This document shows positions 12,301-22,223 of a DNA stretch of 64,000 nt, piece by piece. Positions within the stretch are counted from its first letter, which is position 1; every line of letters starts with the position of its first letter. Below the pieces are notes generated by a model. It was not told the origin of the DNA, ran no database searches, and saw nothing but the letters and a program-made list of their open reading frames with translations. The DNA lies in NCBI GenBank assembly GCA_958510825.1, contig OY294048.1, forward strand, positions 17,067,589 through 17,131,588. The letters run 5' to 3'. Position numbers and translations under genes: made by a program. The DNA comes from Brachypterus glaber. Taxonomy: Eukaryota > Arthropoda > Insecta > Coleoptera > Kateretidae.

Positions 12301-15028
12301 GTAATAGTTATTGTAAATATGTGAAATATTTGTAATAATAATGTATGTATTTTTGTAAATATACTATAAAAGAACTTAAATCTGCTATTATAAATGCAAC
12401 AAATATAAACAAAGATTGGAAATATATTATGGTAATTTTACTCGTCTCTTATGAATTTTAAGTATTCTGCTGTAATATTATCAATACTAAATAGTGATAA
12501 TTTTAACAAATGTTTTGTAATTTTAGAAAATAATTTAGTGCGTATTTTTACATAACTAATAGTAAAAATATATTACGCTAATAAATTTACTTTGATAGTG
12601 TATGGCCAAAAATAACCCGCCATAATAATTTTACAAAATAATTTTTTCAGTGTATGAGTTTCTTCCATACGATAAGTTATAGTAGATATAATGTACAGGT
12701 TGTATAATACTCAGTTTTAAAAGTTGTATATCCGTTTCATTTTAGGTTACAAAAAACTGTAAAATATTTAATACGAAAGTTAATATTACTTCAGGTTATT
12801 ATGGGAATTTTCGTAGGAACATCTTGCTTAGTTTTTTTTTTTGCGGTAAGTTAAATTCGTTTTTCTACTACCTAATTAAGTGCTAGCTTACATATTATCT
12901 ACCATTGTCAAAGCTTGTTTACCTTGGCAACCAATAAAATCAGTGAACTCATTTATTATTGACCGTTGTTAAGCATTGTTTATTGACGACGGTCAATAAT
13001 GAAAAAAATTTGAGACAACTACTAACTTTTCTCAACTTATTTGTCAAACTGACAGCGATGTCAAAATAATTTTTAAACTTTATGTTTAACTGATATTTGG
13101 AGTTGCTAGCTCTGAGTAGTAGAAAAAATAGTATTAAGTGTTCTCGACTGATTTTTTGCCTCGAGTCCGTCTCAGAAAAAAAACTTCAGCCTCGAACACT
13201 AAAGACTTAGTTCGCATACTAAGTGTATAATATACTATTTCATTAACTGGAATAGCATATTTAAGCATTCAATTATTCCAATCCCAATAATAAATACAAC
13301 CTAGAAATCAGTTTTCAAAATTTCTTTTCGCAATTTAAAAAAAAAACATATACTTTTGTCATTTAGCCCAAAATTCCACATTAAAACGCCATGCTCCTTT
13401 AAAGTTCTGTAATAAAAATATTTTTTTTGCAACTCTAATTTGAGATTTTGCCTACAAATGTTATTTTTTCCCGAAAATCATAAAAATAGTTTTACTTTGT
13501 TTTTTCTGCTAATTTCAATTGTAGTTTCAGAATTGTTCTAAGGCCGCCTTAGTGTGGTAAAATGCTTTACCATATTAAAATTACACATGATACAAGTTTT
13601 GAAACATTATGTGTTTCAAACTTTAGCATAAAACGTATTATTAAACGTATACAGGGTGGACCATTTATCATGACAATCCCTAATATTTTAATTATTGCTA
13701 GATATATAAAAAAAAAGTTTTAAGCAGTTATAGGAGCTTAATGTGTGCACAAAATGTTGAATATTTGATATGTTTATAGTGCACATTGGAGGCAGAAAGG
13801 CCAGGGGTACATTTTTTTAAATGGAAAGTGGGTTTTTTTAATGCATTATTTTAAAGCTTATTAAATTTTATTTTTTACCATATAATTTTTAATTTTTCAA
13901 ACAAATTTTTTAGAGGTGCCGAGTTTTCATTTTTTTTACTAAAACATGCGATTTTGTTACATTTTTATTTGAAATTCTTATTTTTATCATTTGAAATTAG
14001 TTTAAGAGTATAATTTACGTTTTTATATCATGAAATTAATCAATAAACAAAAATTGTTTAATTGTTTAAAGAAATTTCGACGAAAATTCCCATTTTTAAC
14101 ACTTTTGGTCTAGAAAGTGTACCCGCTTTAGCTTGCTTATTTGTAATACTATTACTATAATAATATTTTAATATAAAATATTATTTTTTTTTTAGAATAA
14201 CAATCTATCCAATAATGTACCAGTAATTTCTGTTGGAATGGTTATTGTTACTTCAACTGTTAATTTTTCATTGATAGGCCAAAAAGTTTGTGATGAAGCA
14301 AGTACCTAGTATTCTAGTTATTTTTAATAACACAGGCCCTTATTTTTAAATGAATTTAATCTTCTTCTAGCAAATCTTTATTTTAGCACATACTTGACCT
14401 AATTTACTCTTTGATAGTTAAGCTTTTTTTAGAAATAACCCCAATTTTGGTATTTTGGTAAAACATTTATTGGAATCAGCTGATTGTCGTCCTTTCTCAA
14501 AAAACTATTATAGTGACAACAACGTTGTATTATTAAATAATACGAATCTACAATTTTAATGGTGTATTTAAAATAATGTTTTAGAATAATCGTAAAAATT
14601 GTATTATATACCTTAAAGTTGTTAAAACAACATTTTGTATTAATATTTTTAGATTTTTCTATCAGTGTCTATACCTAAATTTCCTCGTCGAAATAACAAA
14701 TTAACCTCTTTTTTAGAGTTTTCATATTGTGCTTAATTTGCGAGATATTGGGGTGGATATTTTTCAAATGTTCACCCTATTCTAAAAACTTAGTTCGCAT
14801 ACTTGCTGCATAATATAATATTAATTTCATTAATTTTAGTCTGAACAAATAAGAAAAAGTCTAATGGATTGTCCATGGTATTTATGGAATGAAACAAATA
14901 AATATTTATACAAAATTTTTTTGATTAATGCTAGTAGTGGTTTAAAGTTTGATGGATATAATTTAATTGGAATGGATAAAAAATTAATAATAAATGTAAT
15001 AATTTATTATTATTCTGTTTATATTTAG
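6216..15028 (+). CDS. Odorant receptor (insect 7tm_6 family), six-exon gene model
   Basis: Predicted ligand-binding subunit of the insect olfactory receptor ion channel, acting in dendritic membranes of sensory neurons with the co-receptor Orco. Joined exons: 6216-6339, 8043-8230, 11013-11533, 12746-12845, 14196-14297, 14840-15028. These sum to 1224 bases, exactly 407 codons plus a TAG, the usual length for this family, and all intron phases agree (1, 0, 2, 0, 0). The protein is rich in hydrophobic segments. The long third exon ends in the family-like ECIFHHRIIKQ. The C-terminal exons carry LIGQKVCDE, then SEQIRKSLMDCPWYLW, then a YYYSVYI tail, matching the 7tm_6 C-terminus (SE..., small-W-Y..., ...YS...). 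Exon 1 is the least certain part; exons 2-6 are well supported. The fourth intron uses a GC donor. The gene is not interrupted, although intron 2 is full of transposons. Confidence 0.8.
6633..7056 (-). mobile_element. MITE 'CACGGAAA', copy A
   Basis: Full-length copy of a roughly 400-430 base non-coding element found three times here. Its ends are complementary: CACGGRAARAAATTA at one side and TTTTTTTTCCGTG at the other, with CTATAATTTGCC and ATAGCGCTCCTAGCTAT inside. This copy is inverted relative to copies B and C. It lies in odorant receptor intron 1 of my model. Confidence 0.75.
7105..7870. repeat. Direct repeat pair GTCCGACGTAACATAACC with palindromic core
   Basis: Sequence starting GTCCGACGTAACATAACCT at 7111 recurs at 7675 (offset 564), with GGTTWAGGTC and AATGGGGGGCT following in both. 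Between them, 7290-7560 is made of short inverted units around TACATGTAAAATTTTAC. Probably one element with a duplicated end. Confidence 0.5.
8043..8230 (+). CDS. Odorant receptor exon 2
   Basis: Bounded by a T-rich acceptor ending in AG at 8041-8042 and the strong donor GTAAGT at 8231. It enters in phase 1 and leaves in phase 0. It encodes DLTFSSYFNKFNRKISYFV and a hydrophobic helix around SLATNHLIHACLALF, taken as the second membrane segment. The open frame carries on beyond the donor into a hAT-like MITE, which confirms the donor as the true end. Confidence 0.65.
8288..8540 (+). mobile_element. hAT-like MITE, copy 1, with 8-bp target duplication
   Basis: 253-base element ending in inverted CAACGAACTAA...TTAGTTCGTTG. 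It is flanked on both sides by GTATGTAT (8280-8287 and 8541-8548), an 8-base target duplication as left by hAT transposases. The interior has complementary TCTTCTCTCTAGAAT ends and an ACAATAACAGTTACTGG core. No coding capacity. It lies in odorant receptor intron 2. Confidence 0.85.
8702..9677. mobile_element. Foldback with 120-140 base arms
   Basis: The left arm, starting near 8702 (AATCTGAAATCAGTTTAG, CGTCTGGATTTTTCTCTACA, GACCAAAATTATTTTATTGT), is complementary to the right arm ending near 9677. The loop contains the smaller foldback at 8937-9099. All lies in odorant receptor intron 2. Confidence 0.7.
8937..9099. mobile_element. Small foldback AGGGAACGTTCAAGTATTAC
   Basis: Inverted ends AGGGAACGTTCAAGTATTAC (from 8939) and GCAATACTTGAACGTTCCCT (to 9097) flank GC-rich GGGGGAGTGGGG-type sequence. 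I recall the same terminal phrase from many arthropod genomes. It is nested in the loop of the 8702-9677 foldback. Confidence 0.7.
9678..10315 (-). repeat. Dispersed element with CCCCTATATACCAATTTTC minisatellite
   Basis: Several units of about 70-100 bases containing AAAACCCCTATATACCAATT, followed by CCACCCCAATGTTTACC, CTTAAAGCGTTCTTAAGTTA and a CGACCAATCGA tail. The same module order appears inverted at 30370-30670 and 51060-51860, so it is a dispersed repeat whose inner minisatellite varies in copy number. Confidence 0.65.
10316..10705 (-). pseudogene. LINE reverse transcriptase fragment
   Basis: Minus-strand fragment in odorant receptor intron 2. It begins at MLYVDDTSIVYFD (RT motif C with both Asp), then ANWL, then TLNVSKSFFVW, then LGLIIDEKLLWSNHINNIRKKL (the thumb region typical of jockey/CR1 elements), and stops at the edge of the neighbouring minisatellite. 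It is cut at both ends. Its 5' edge abuts a hAT-like MITE. Confidence 0.7.
10712..10974 (-). mobile_element. hAT-like MITE, copy 2, with 8-bp target duplication
   Basis: Same family as 8288-8540 but inverted. Flanked by TATGAAAT on both sides (10704-10711 and 10975-10982). The left terminus reads CATCGAACTAA, one base different from copy 1. It directly abuts the LINE fragment at 10316-10705. Confidence 0.85.
11013..11533 (+). CDS. Odorant receptor exon 3 (long central exon)
   Basis: 521-base exon, acceptor TTTTTAG at 11006-11012 and donor GTAAGT at 11534, phase 0 in and phase 2 out. It encodes about 173 residues with two clear membrane regions (VIAFIGIFIAMMTAFLMVYP and a long LFGFLYMHILFIAISPSFLI region) separated by a polar loop. 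It ends in the cytosolic ITECIFHHRIIK, equivalent to the C...HH..I motif of 7tm_6 receptors before membrane segment 5. This is the most diagnostic exon of the gene. Confidence 0.85.
11620..12320. repeat. Two pieces of the CCCCTATATACC / AACGCTTTAAG dispersed element
   Basis: 11635-11760 repeats the CCACCCCAATGTTTAC ... AAGCGTTCTTAAGTTATC module. 12120-12310 holds minisatellite units in the other orientation (TTGGTATATAGGGGTTTTTG twice, spaced about 110 bases) with a G-run of 12 near 12250. Between them, 11800-12100 is plain AT-rich intron. Confidence 0.55.
12746..12845 (+). CDS. Odorant receptor exon 4
   Basis: 100-base exon, phase 2 in and phase 0 out, acceptor CATTTTAG and donor GCG|GTAAG. 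It encodes QLQKTVKYLIRKLILLQ and then a helix ending in FVGTSCLVFFFA. This is the expected membrane segment 5 following the HHRIIK motif of the preceding exon. Confidence 0.8.
12846..14195. other. Odorant receptor intron 4
   Basis: Intron DNA without supported genes. A short inverted repeat lies near 12960-13005 (TATTGACCGTTG ... GACGGTCAATA). TATACAGGGTGGACCATTTA at 13649 is a typical terminal phrase of dispersed insect repeats, with a possible partner at 20190-20216 (GGGCACCCTGTATATA). Confidence 0.4.
14196..14297 (+). CDS. Odorant receptor exon 5 with a GC splice donor
   Basis: 102-base exon, 34 codons, phase 0 at both ends. Acceptor TTTTTTTTTTAG. It encodes NNNLSNNVPVISVGMVIV followed by TSTVNFSLIGQKVCDE, the expected membrane segment 6. 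The only splice that keeps the frame into SEQIRKS of the next exon uses GAA|GCAAGT, i.e. a GC-AG intron with the consensus typical of such introns. A GT two bases further on would put a TGA at the start of the next exon. Confidence 0.75.
14840..15028 (+). CDS. Odorant receptor last exon
   Basis: 63 codons including the TAG stop, entering in phase 0 after TTAATTTTAG. It encodes SEQIRKSLMDCPWYLW, a middle helix and a YYYSVYI C-terminus, the most conserved block of insect odorant receptors and part of the subunit interface near the channel gate. The gene ends only a few bases before the decayed LINE that follows. Confidence 0.85.
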   Translation, partial: SEQIRKSLMDCPWYLWNETNKYLYKIFLINASSGLKFDGYNLIGMDKKLIINVIIYYYSVYI

Positions 15029-15033
15029 TTTTT

Positions 15034-16864
15034 ATGAATATTTGTCGCTACACAATAATTACTCCCCACGTCCGTGATGTAAGTAGTCATTGGGGACGAT
15101 TTTCGTGTGCCCTGAGTAGTCGTAACGATCCAAGGATCACAGCCTTCTGCATGCCACCGGCTAAGTTCTCGGACGATTCATGGCATGTCAGTATGGTTTT
15201 AAGAGCTGAAAGGAAGCTTTGTCTCATACCACCAAGGGATCCTATAATCAGTGCCACTAGTCTGATAGAATAGCCTGGATACAGCCTACGGAGCTCAAAC
15301 AGCAGATCTTGATATCTTGTCCGTTTTTCCTCCTCCTTCAAGACAATGTTTATTTCAGATGGAGCTGAAAATTCAATAACAAACATTGTCTTGGTACGAA
15401 TATCGAGGAGGACAACATCAGGCTTGTTGTGACGTATTTGCCTGAGGGTGGGAAACGAGTAGTTCCAGTAGATGCGACACTTCTCGTTTTCCACCACGGA
15501 CTCGATTTCCTCTGAAATATAAGGCAGCACTGGTGTTTCGTCTATTCCATACGAGTGTCTAAGAAAGTATTACAGCACTTGTAGGGCCGCATTGTGTCTA
15601 TGGATATAGGCGGAGATTGGGTATGTGCTACATGCAGAAAGTAGATGCATTATAGTCTTCGGCGTCTTATGACAAGCCCTGCAGTTTATATCAGGGACCT
15701 CTATACCATGACGCGGCTTCGATATACTAACGTATTATATATATATAACGTAAGTGTACTCCTGCTGAACTACCCTTAGGAGTTGTTTAAGGTCTTTCTC
15801 TCCTGAGGGATACAGTTTTAGGACATCCATATAAAATAGGTGGGTGACCTTATGCCTTCTATGTCCGGGAGTGCCGCAGATATAGCCCCGGGTATTCCTA
15901 AGTACAACGAATAATGGGAGAAGTGAGATACAGAATAAAAGTATTACCAACTCTGAACTTTGACATTACCTGCTGTTAGAGTAAATCGGGTCTTCCAGAG
16001 CGATAGCAGTTATTCTAAGCATCTCACATTGGGTCGGGTACCGCACGACACCTGAGCAGGTGTATTATTAGCTCATGCGGTGTTGAATCAAATGCCTTGC
16101 GGTAGTCTATCCAGGCCATTGAGAGGTTGCGTTTGTACTGCGTGGAGTCCTGCATGATGCATCTATCTATCAGCAGCTTCTCCTTACAGCCCGCAACCCC
16201 TCTTTTTGACCCTCGTTGTTCATATAACGCTAGGAATACTCATTCAACACGCAAGTATAAAATTCTGGTAAAAATTTTATAGCATGCGTTTAAACACGTG
16301 ATCGGTCTGTAATTTTCTGGAAGGGACAAATCTCCTTTCTTTGGGATCAGCACTGTGCGAACCTCGACAAACCACTGGGGAATTTGCTGCTCTCCACTTA
16401 ACCAAGAATCGTATATTCTAGCAAAGTGATGGTGTGTAGAAGAAAATTTTTCCACCAAAAGTTGTTGATCCCATCTGGGCCAGGAGCAGCAAAATTCTTT
16501 GAGCCTTTAAGAGCTTTCCGAATTTCGTTCACGGTGATTTGCTGGCGTGGTGCATTTGGATCTGAAGAGCAGGAGTATCTCGATTGAGAGTTTGCTTTTG
16601 TTCATAAAGCTGTTTCCAAAAGTTTTCAACCTGATCAACAGTCGGTGGATCATTGACAACATTTTGAGGCGGTTGGAACAAGCGCGAAGGTTTTCCACGA
16701 AAAGATTTATTTTCCGTGAAGCTTCTTGCGCGCCTCATTAGTGATTTTTTGGCTGTCACTAGCATCCGTATCCTATCCAAGCAGTGTTGTTTAATAGTCC
16801 TTAACACTGTTCTATTAAGTGTGTAATGGCGGCGTCTTAAGTTGGCTGGTTTATTGGACCCCAT
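15034..16864 (-). mobile_element. Decayed non-LTR retrotransposon with restriction-like endonuclease (R2/R4-like)
   Basis: Reading right to left on the minus strand, pieces appear in the expected domain order. An N-terminal part lies near 16864-16529. The RT fingers (16458-16240) show VLIPKKGD and NYRPITCL. The motif-A region (16230-16030) has SMAWIDYRKAFDSTPHELII. RT motif C lies near 15950-15735 but reads YMDV instead of YMDD. A CCHC knuckle (15730-15545) has RACHKTPKTIMHLLSAC. The C-terminal endonuclease (15530-15087) has KPDVVLLDI and FVIEFSAP, resembling the PD-(D/E)xK endonuclease of R2/R4/NeSL elements. Frameshifts, a stop after ALQVL and the lost second catalytic Asp show it is inactive. 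It lies just 3' of the odorant receptor, in opposite orientation. Confidence 0.7.
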
Positions 16865-16904
16865 ATATTACATCAAACACTTTATACGAGATGCCTGTTG
16901 TGTT

Positions 16905-16965
16905 GTGTTATTAGTATTGTTATTATTATTGTTTTTATTATTATTATTATTATTATTATTTGTTG
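16905..16965. repeat. (TTA)n microsatellite
   Basis: A run of TTA/ATT triplets interrupted by G and TTTT, lying just beyond the 5' edge of the decayed R4-like element. Confidence 0.8.
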
Positions 16966-17116
16966 AAACGTCAAAAAGTAATATAAAATGTTTATATGGA
17001 CAGTGGTCACAGGTTAAATATTATTTCCCAATAGAGCTGCGGTCCATAAAAAATTAATTAAAATAAATAAATGACGAATAACAACAGTGGTTTTAACAGT
17101 AACTGTTATAACCAGA

Positions 17117-17236
17117 ATGGAAAACAACTTTTCAAATGAGGGATCAACTCTTAATATGTCATTTAATCTCTTTTTGACCATATTAGGGTCATTTAAATTT
17201 TTTAAAATGACGCCAGAAAGTTATAACGTCACTTCT
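17117..17236 (+). CDS. Candidate first exon of an unrecognised gene
   Basis: 40 codons starting ATG GAA AAC (MENNFSNEGSTLNMSFN, LFLTILGSFKFFKMTPES, YNVTS) and ending at the strong donor TCT|GTGAGT in phase 0. Length, polar start followed by a hydrophobic stretch and position after an odorant receptor suit a chemoreceptor N-terminus, but no diagnostic motif is present and no following exon could be assigned with confidence. It may be chance. Confidence 0.2.
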
Positions 17237-18365
17237 GTGAGTAAAATCAAAGGATATCCTGCTCAAAATTAAAATTAGCAGCAGTATGGTAATCATTCAA
17301 GAGCGTTGTTCGAAACTTCCTTGGAGTGACGACTAAAAGCGAATTGTTACAAATATTTTGAAGAATTACCGCAAAATGGGTGTCTGAATGTCGTTGAAAA
17401 TTAATTTTCTTCATTCCCATCTGGATTTCTTCCCTGAAAACTTAGGCTAAAAGACAAAAGAGAATGACTACACCAAAATTTATAAAGAATTGGGAAAAAT
17501 TACAAAAGTTTTTGGGATGAAGGTATTTTAAGCGATTATTGTTGATCTTTTATAAGTGAGACGAACCTAAAAAATTACAAACGACGCAGTTCCACTGCAC
17601 TTCATTTTTGATTTTTGGTATTTTTTCAAATAAAGTAATGATTTTTGGTTAAAATGGCTCATTCATTTATCTAAGAAAACTGACCTGATAGCAAAAAACG
17701 GACTGCGGATTCGTAATCAGCACCAAAAGTTACCTAAAAAACTGCTTTCGTCTGCTTGGGTCAAATACCGTGTAAACATTTACACATGCATGCTTATTCT
17801 AGCCACCACACCATAAAGATTAAAGATTTTATTTTAAAATTTATCTAATATTATACTTTTTTTTAGATATCTCGCCAGATAATATCCTTTGCGACAGTTA
17901 TATACCAAACTCGTTCTAAATAATTATATTTATTTACATAAAATAAAATATAAATTACAGTTCCTGTGTTTTTTATTAACATTTTAATGTTAAAAACAAT
18001 AATTATATTTATTCACAAGCATACATTATATGCATTATAAAAAGTTGCAAAATCTATCATTTTTTTTTTGTTCTTTTAAAGTTAAAAAACTTTTCATTTT
18101 TAACCAAGGTTAGAAATTAACTCGTTTTTAACCTGTTTCCTCTTCCGGTTATACCTTATAGATGGCGAAACTATCGTCTCGTCTGTGGTTTTCCGACTAT
18201 GGAATTTTAAAATTATTATTTTTTGGTCTTAAACAATTGGCCTTTGTGATCCAATGTTCTGATAAAATTTTTAGAAAAATAAATGAATATCTAATATTTT
18301 TTTGAGTCGCTACTTTAAATGTCCATCTACGTGGTTAATGTCCGTATACGTGGCAAATTTGTAAT
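17237..18365. other. No feature recognised
   Basis: AT-rich DNA. Short open stretches on both strands lack splice support or recognisable motifs. Confidence 0.4.
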
Positions 18366-18369
18366 TTTA

Positions 18370-18930
18370 TTTTTTTTTTGCAATAAGTCGCTTACCACTT
18401 AACTTGGAAAAAAATACTTTACACCAAAAGAAAGCTTTTAAAATTCTCTACAAAAAATTTTATATGCATTTTTACGCTACGGCTAGGACCCTTTGAGGCA
18501 TAGGCTCGAAAAGAGAAAAAATCTGAAAAATACAGTATATAACCATTTTTTTTTTGCTATAAAACGCTTACAACTTATCGAATGCAAAAAAAAATATGTC
18601 ACTGAATGAAAGCCTATATAATTACCTACAATAAATGTTATATACATTTTTATGCTAATGTTAGGACTGTTTAAGGTATTCGCACAGAAAAAAAAGTCAG
18701 AAAAATACAGTACAAATTCAATTTTTTTGTGATAACTCAATAACTACTTAACCCTATGAAAAAAAGTTAAGAACCAAATAAAAGCTAACCTAATTCTCTA
18801 CAAAACATGTCCTATGCATTATTGTGCTACGGCTAGGATTATTTGACATAGAGGCAAGAAAACGAAAAAAAATAAGAAAAATACGGTACAGTTTAACTCG
18901 CAACTGACCATTTTTTTGAGGGAAAGTTGA
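18370..18930. repeat. Tandem repeat, about 175-base units
   Basis: Three or four degenerate units share GATAACTCAATAACTACTTA/GCTATAAAACGCTTACAACTT, then a GAAAGCY... AATTCTCTACAAAA block, ATGCATTWTTRTGCTACGGC, TAGGA and GAAAAATACRGTA. Ends are diffuse. It runs into a different tandem array at 18962. Confidence 0.65.
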
Positions 18931-18961
18931 TGGAAAATTATTATTCTATTTTTCGATTAAT

Positions 18962-19565
18962 GCCCCTAAATTTTTCCGGTATATTTTTAACTTGTTTTAA
19001 AGCATTTTTGTTAAAATAAATTGCTAAAAAGAAGTAAATTTGATATTAAGCCTATGTCCTATGAGTCCCTAGTGGCAGAAACCCCTGACCCGGGCCTGAT
19101 ATTGATTAAAAAAACTTTTGCCCCTAAATTTTCAGGTATATTTTTAACTTGTTTTAAAGCATTTTTGTTAAAATAAATTGCTAAAAAGAAGTAAATTTGA
19201 TATTAAGCCTATGTCCTATGAGTCCCTAGTGGCAGAAACCCCTGACCCGGGCCTGATATTGATTAAAAAAACTTTTGCCCCTAAATTTTGCGGTATATTT
19301 TTAACTTGTTTTAAAGCATTTTTGTTAAAATAAATTGCTAAAAAGAAGTAAATTTGATATTAAGCCTATGTCCTATGAGTCCCTAGGGGCAGAAACCCCT
19401 GACCCGGGCCTGATATTGATTAAAAAAACTTATATAAGATTATTTTATATTTCTAAATTTCAGTTTAATTTAAAAAATAGCAAAAGTTACTGTTTACAGT
19501 TAACTTACGCATAGGCCCTAGAGGTAACGGCCCTTAAACCGGACCTGATAATCACTAAAAAAGTA
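18962..19565. repeat. Satellite-like array, three 157-base units plus a degenerate fourth
   Basis: Units begin GCCCCTAAATTTT at 18962, 19120 and 19277, periods 158 and 157. They are almost identical, including CCTATGTCCTATGAGTCCCT and ACCCCTGACCCGGGCCTGAT. A diverged fourth unit runs to about 19565 (CCTAGAGGTAACGGCCCTTA). No coding frame spans the units. Confidence 0.85.
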
Positions 19566-20660
19566 ATATGATAATTTTATATATCTAAATTAAAATTTTT
19601 GACAAGAAATTTGGATATACCGACCACAAAAACCCATAAATACAATGTTTTTTGTTTAAAAGGTTCGGTCGCCATATTGGATTCGCCATTTTAAATTTTC
19701 AATTTTTAACATCAGATTCAGATTTTTTGACCCCAAAAACTCTATGTTAAAAAGTTTTGTTCAATTTTGATATTCGAATAAATTTTTTGAAATTTTTAGC
19801 TTATATCTAGCCAATTGCGCACCACAGTGCGCAAAAGTGGGTAAAGTTTGCGCCTACTATGAAAATTGTATTTCTTATTGCCTAATAAATACTTCACATG
19901 TATAATTTTTTCCTTAGTAAGTTGTAATTTTGACCTTTTTTTTCTGACTTGAAAAGAAGTACTTTTCTGATTTTAACCCATATATTAGATATTTTTAGCT
20001 TTCAAAATGTGGGGGCATAGGGGTGATTTTTTTTAATGGAAAGAGGGGTCGTTGTTTAAAATTAGTTTAAAAGTATAATTTACTCATTTTCATTATAAAA
20101 CTAAGAATTTTTCAAAAATTGTAATTTTTTTCTCATTTAACCGATATTGTATCACTTATAATAACCGAGATTCCCATGCTTGAGGTTGACAAACGGGCAC
20201 CCTGTATATACAAAGTAATGTGAACAAAGTGCTTTAATAATAGATAACTACTTAACGCCTACCCTTTTAGTCAATACTTTTTATCACAAATTAAGTATAA
20301 TACTGCCGTTCCCATGGGTAGCTGGAACGTAATAAAAAGTAAAAATTGAAAAAAAAAATGATTGCTGTGTTTTATTGCATCTAACATTTTTTGGTATTTT
20401 TTTAACCGTATTCATTTATTTTTAACTATAACGTAAATCTTTTGCAAAAAGGAAAAGATAAAATATATTTTTAGAAGGTTTTATAAATTTTCTCAAAAAA
20501 AAAGACTAAATCAGTTTCTCGAAATGCAGTATGTCTTAAAAGCTGTTTAGCAAAATACGGTACCTCTGAAAAAAAAATAAGAAACTCTGGTCTATTTTTA
20601 AACATTTTTAACGTGCCCGCCTCCTCCCTTTAACTTTTGAACTGTTAAAGATATCAACTT
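19566..20660. other. AT-rich spacer
   Basis: No supported gene. GGGCACCCTGTATATA at 20190 may be one end of an element whose other end lies near 13650, but no element body was traced. Confidence 0.35.
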
Positions 20661-20662
20661 GA

Positions 20663-21538
20663 CCCATTTATTTAAGATCATATTATCTTAAACCAAGTAT
20701 GTAATTATCTTGATTTAAGATCATATTATCTTTATCCAAGATAATATTTTCTTGAACCAAGTTTTGGTTTAAGATAATATAATCTTGAATGAAGAGAATT
20801 ATAATCTTGATTTAAGATTATGATTCTCTTGATTCAAGATCATATTGACCCCACAGTCAGGTTCCAGGGTTAATAGAATGGTAAATATTTTGAAAAAAAT
20901 TTCAACACATGTATAATATTATTTCGCACGCCTATGAAATATGATACTTTCTTACTCTGTTAATCGTGTGAAATTTGGTTTCATAGGTGGTCGTAGGAAA
21001 AAGCACTTGTTTTTGAAGAAAAACTTGTTGCAACGCCATTGCAAAATGGCGCTTATAGGTATAAATTATTTAATGCTACTTACCCGTGATTTTTTTTAAG
21101 TAAATTTGACAATCACCATCGTTTGAGGGTAACAGATACAAATTCGTCAATTTTAAAGCAGATGAAAACAATGATACATCTTTAAAGACAACTGACGAAA
21201 AAAAAAACAAACCTAACTTCTCTCCCGCACATATCTTGAACTACTGCGCAAATTGTCTGCCAGCCAGCCGGCAAACTCTTTACCGTAAGACAGCAGGGGC
21301 TTTGAGTCAAGATAATAACTCTTGATTCTCTGTTACTATTTAAAAATATAATGCATTTAAGGAAAAAATCCTTGACACAAGGATTTTTCTACCAAGAGAA
21401 TAATTAAAGGAAAGCAAAGTCACAGATTATCTTAAACCGAGGATACATGATCTTAAAAGAAGATTATTACCTCGATTTAAAATAATATAAATCCAAGATA
21501 ATTTATTATCTTCTGCCAAGATAACCTTTTTTTCTGTG
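20663..21538 (+). mobile_element. CACAGAAAAAAAGG element, left-truncated copy
   Basis: Collinear with 59030-59974: CCATTTATTTAAGATCATAT, repeated ATTATCTTGA/TCAAGAT motifs, CAGGTTCCAGGGTTAATAGA, AACTTGTTGCAA, then CCTTGACACAAGGATTTTT and the end ACCTTTTTTTCTGTG. The left end present in the second copy is missing here. Non-autonomous, no coding capacity seen. Confidence 0.75.
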
Positions 21539-21540
21539 TA

Positions 21541-21625
21541 TTTTGGAAAATGCAATATACCATTTACTGTAAATAATATATAATGGAATGCGTACCATTA
21601 CATATCTTCACGGCTTGTTTTTATT
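21541..21625. mobile_element. AAGCCGTGAAGATATG element, half copy
   Basis: Contains GCAATATACCATTTACTGTA, TATAATGGAATGCG and CATATCTTCACGGCTTGT, matching one arm of the foldbacks at 38830-39340 and 44683-44876. Confidence 0.6.
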
Positions 21626-22223
21626 TTGAGCTATGTAATTGGGTAAATCCTGTATAGTTTATAAACAAATAAACAAATAAAATATAACAAGGTTGGTTAA
21701 TAGGAATTAAGTAACCCTTAGCGCTAATCCCTTGGCAAAAAACGCAAATTATCTTACTAAAAGGTCAGTCGTGCAAAAACCTTCATGTGAATGAACCTCT
21801 AACGATGTCGAGCTCATCATGTGTGGATAATCATTGGCTAAGAACTACGTATTTTAACCCTAATAGTCTAAGAGCTGGTGGCCATTTTTATTTCATTATT
21901 TTCTCCCGGCTGTATTTTATATATGTTTTAAAGTACATTCAAATTAAGCTATTTGTTAATGGCCATGTCCAAGATCGGGTTCCTTTGGGTGCTAGACGTG
22001 GTGGTGAAATGGGTTATACGAAAGTATATTGTTTTACTAAGAGGAAAAGTGAAGCTTTTTTCACTAGTCTGTAGAATTTACCTATATATATTTTTTAAAT
22101 ATTAATTTTTAAATTTAATTTATTCAGTAATAAAGTATGTTTTTTTTTATTAAAATAGGCCAATAAAACCCTTTTAAAATAAACTTAAACCTTCCTTAGC
22201 TCATTTTAATTTTTTTTTATAGG

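Noticed and set aside
14298..14301. GT donor two bases after the GC donor (GCAA|GTACC)
   Set aside because: Using it shifts exon 6 and creates a TGA as the first complete codon after the junction.
15034..15273. 79-codon + strand frame
   Set aside because: Antisense to the endonuclease domain of the R2/R4-like element.
21787..22074. 95-codon + frame with RVPLGARRGGEMGYTKVYC
   Set aside because: Half of it is an arm of the 21.9/23.9 kb inverted repeat; no motif or splice support.
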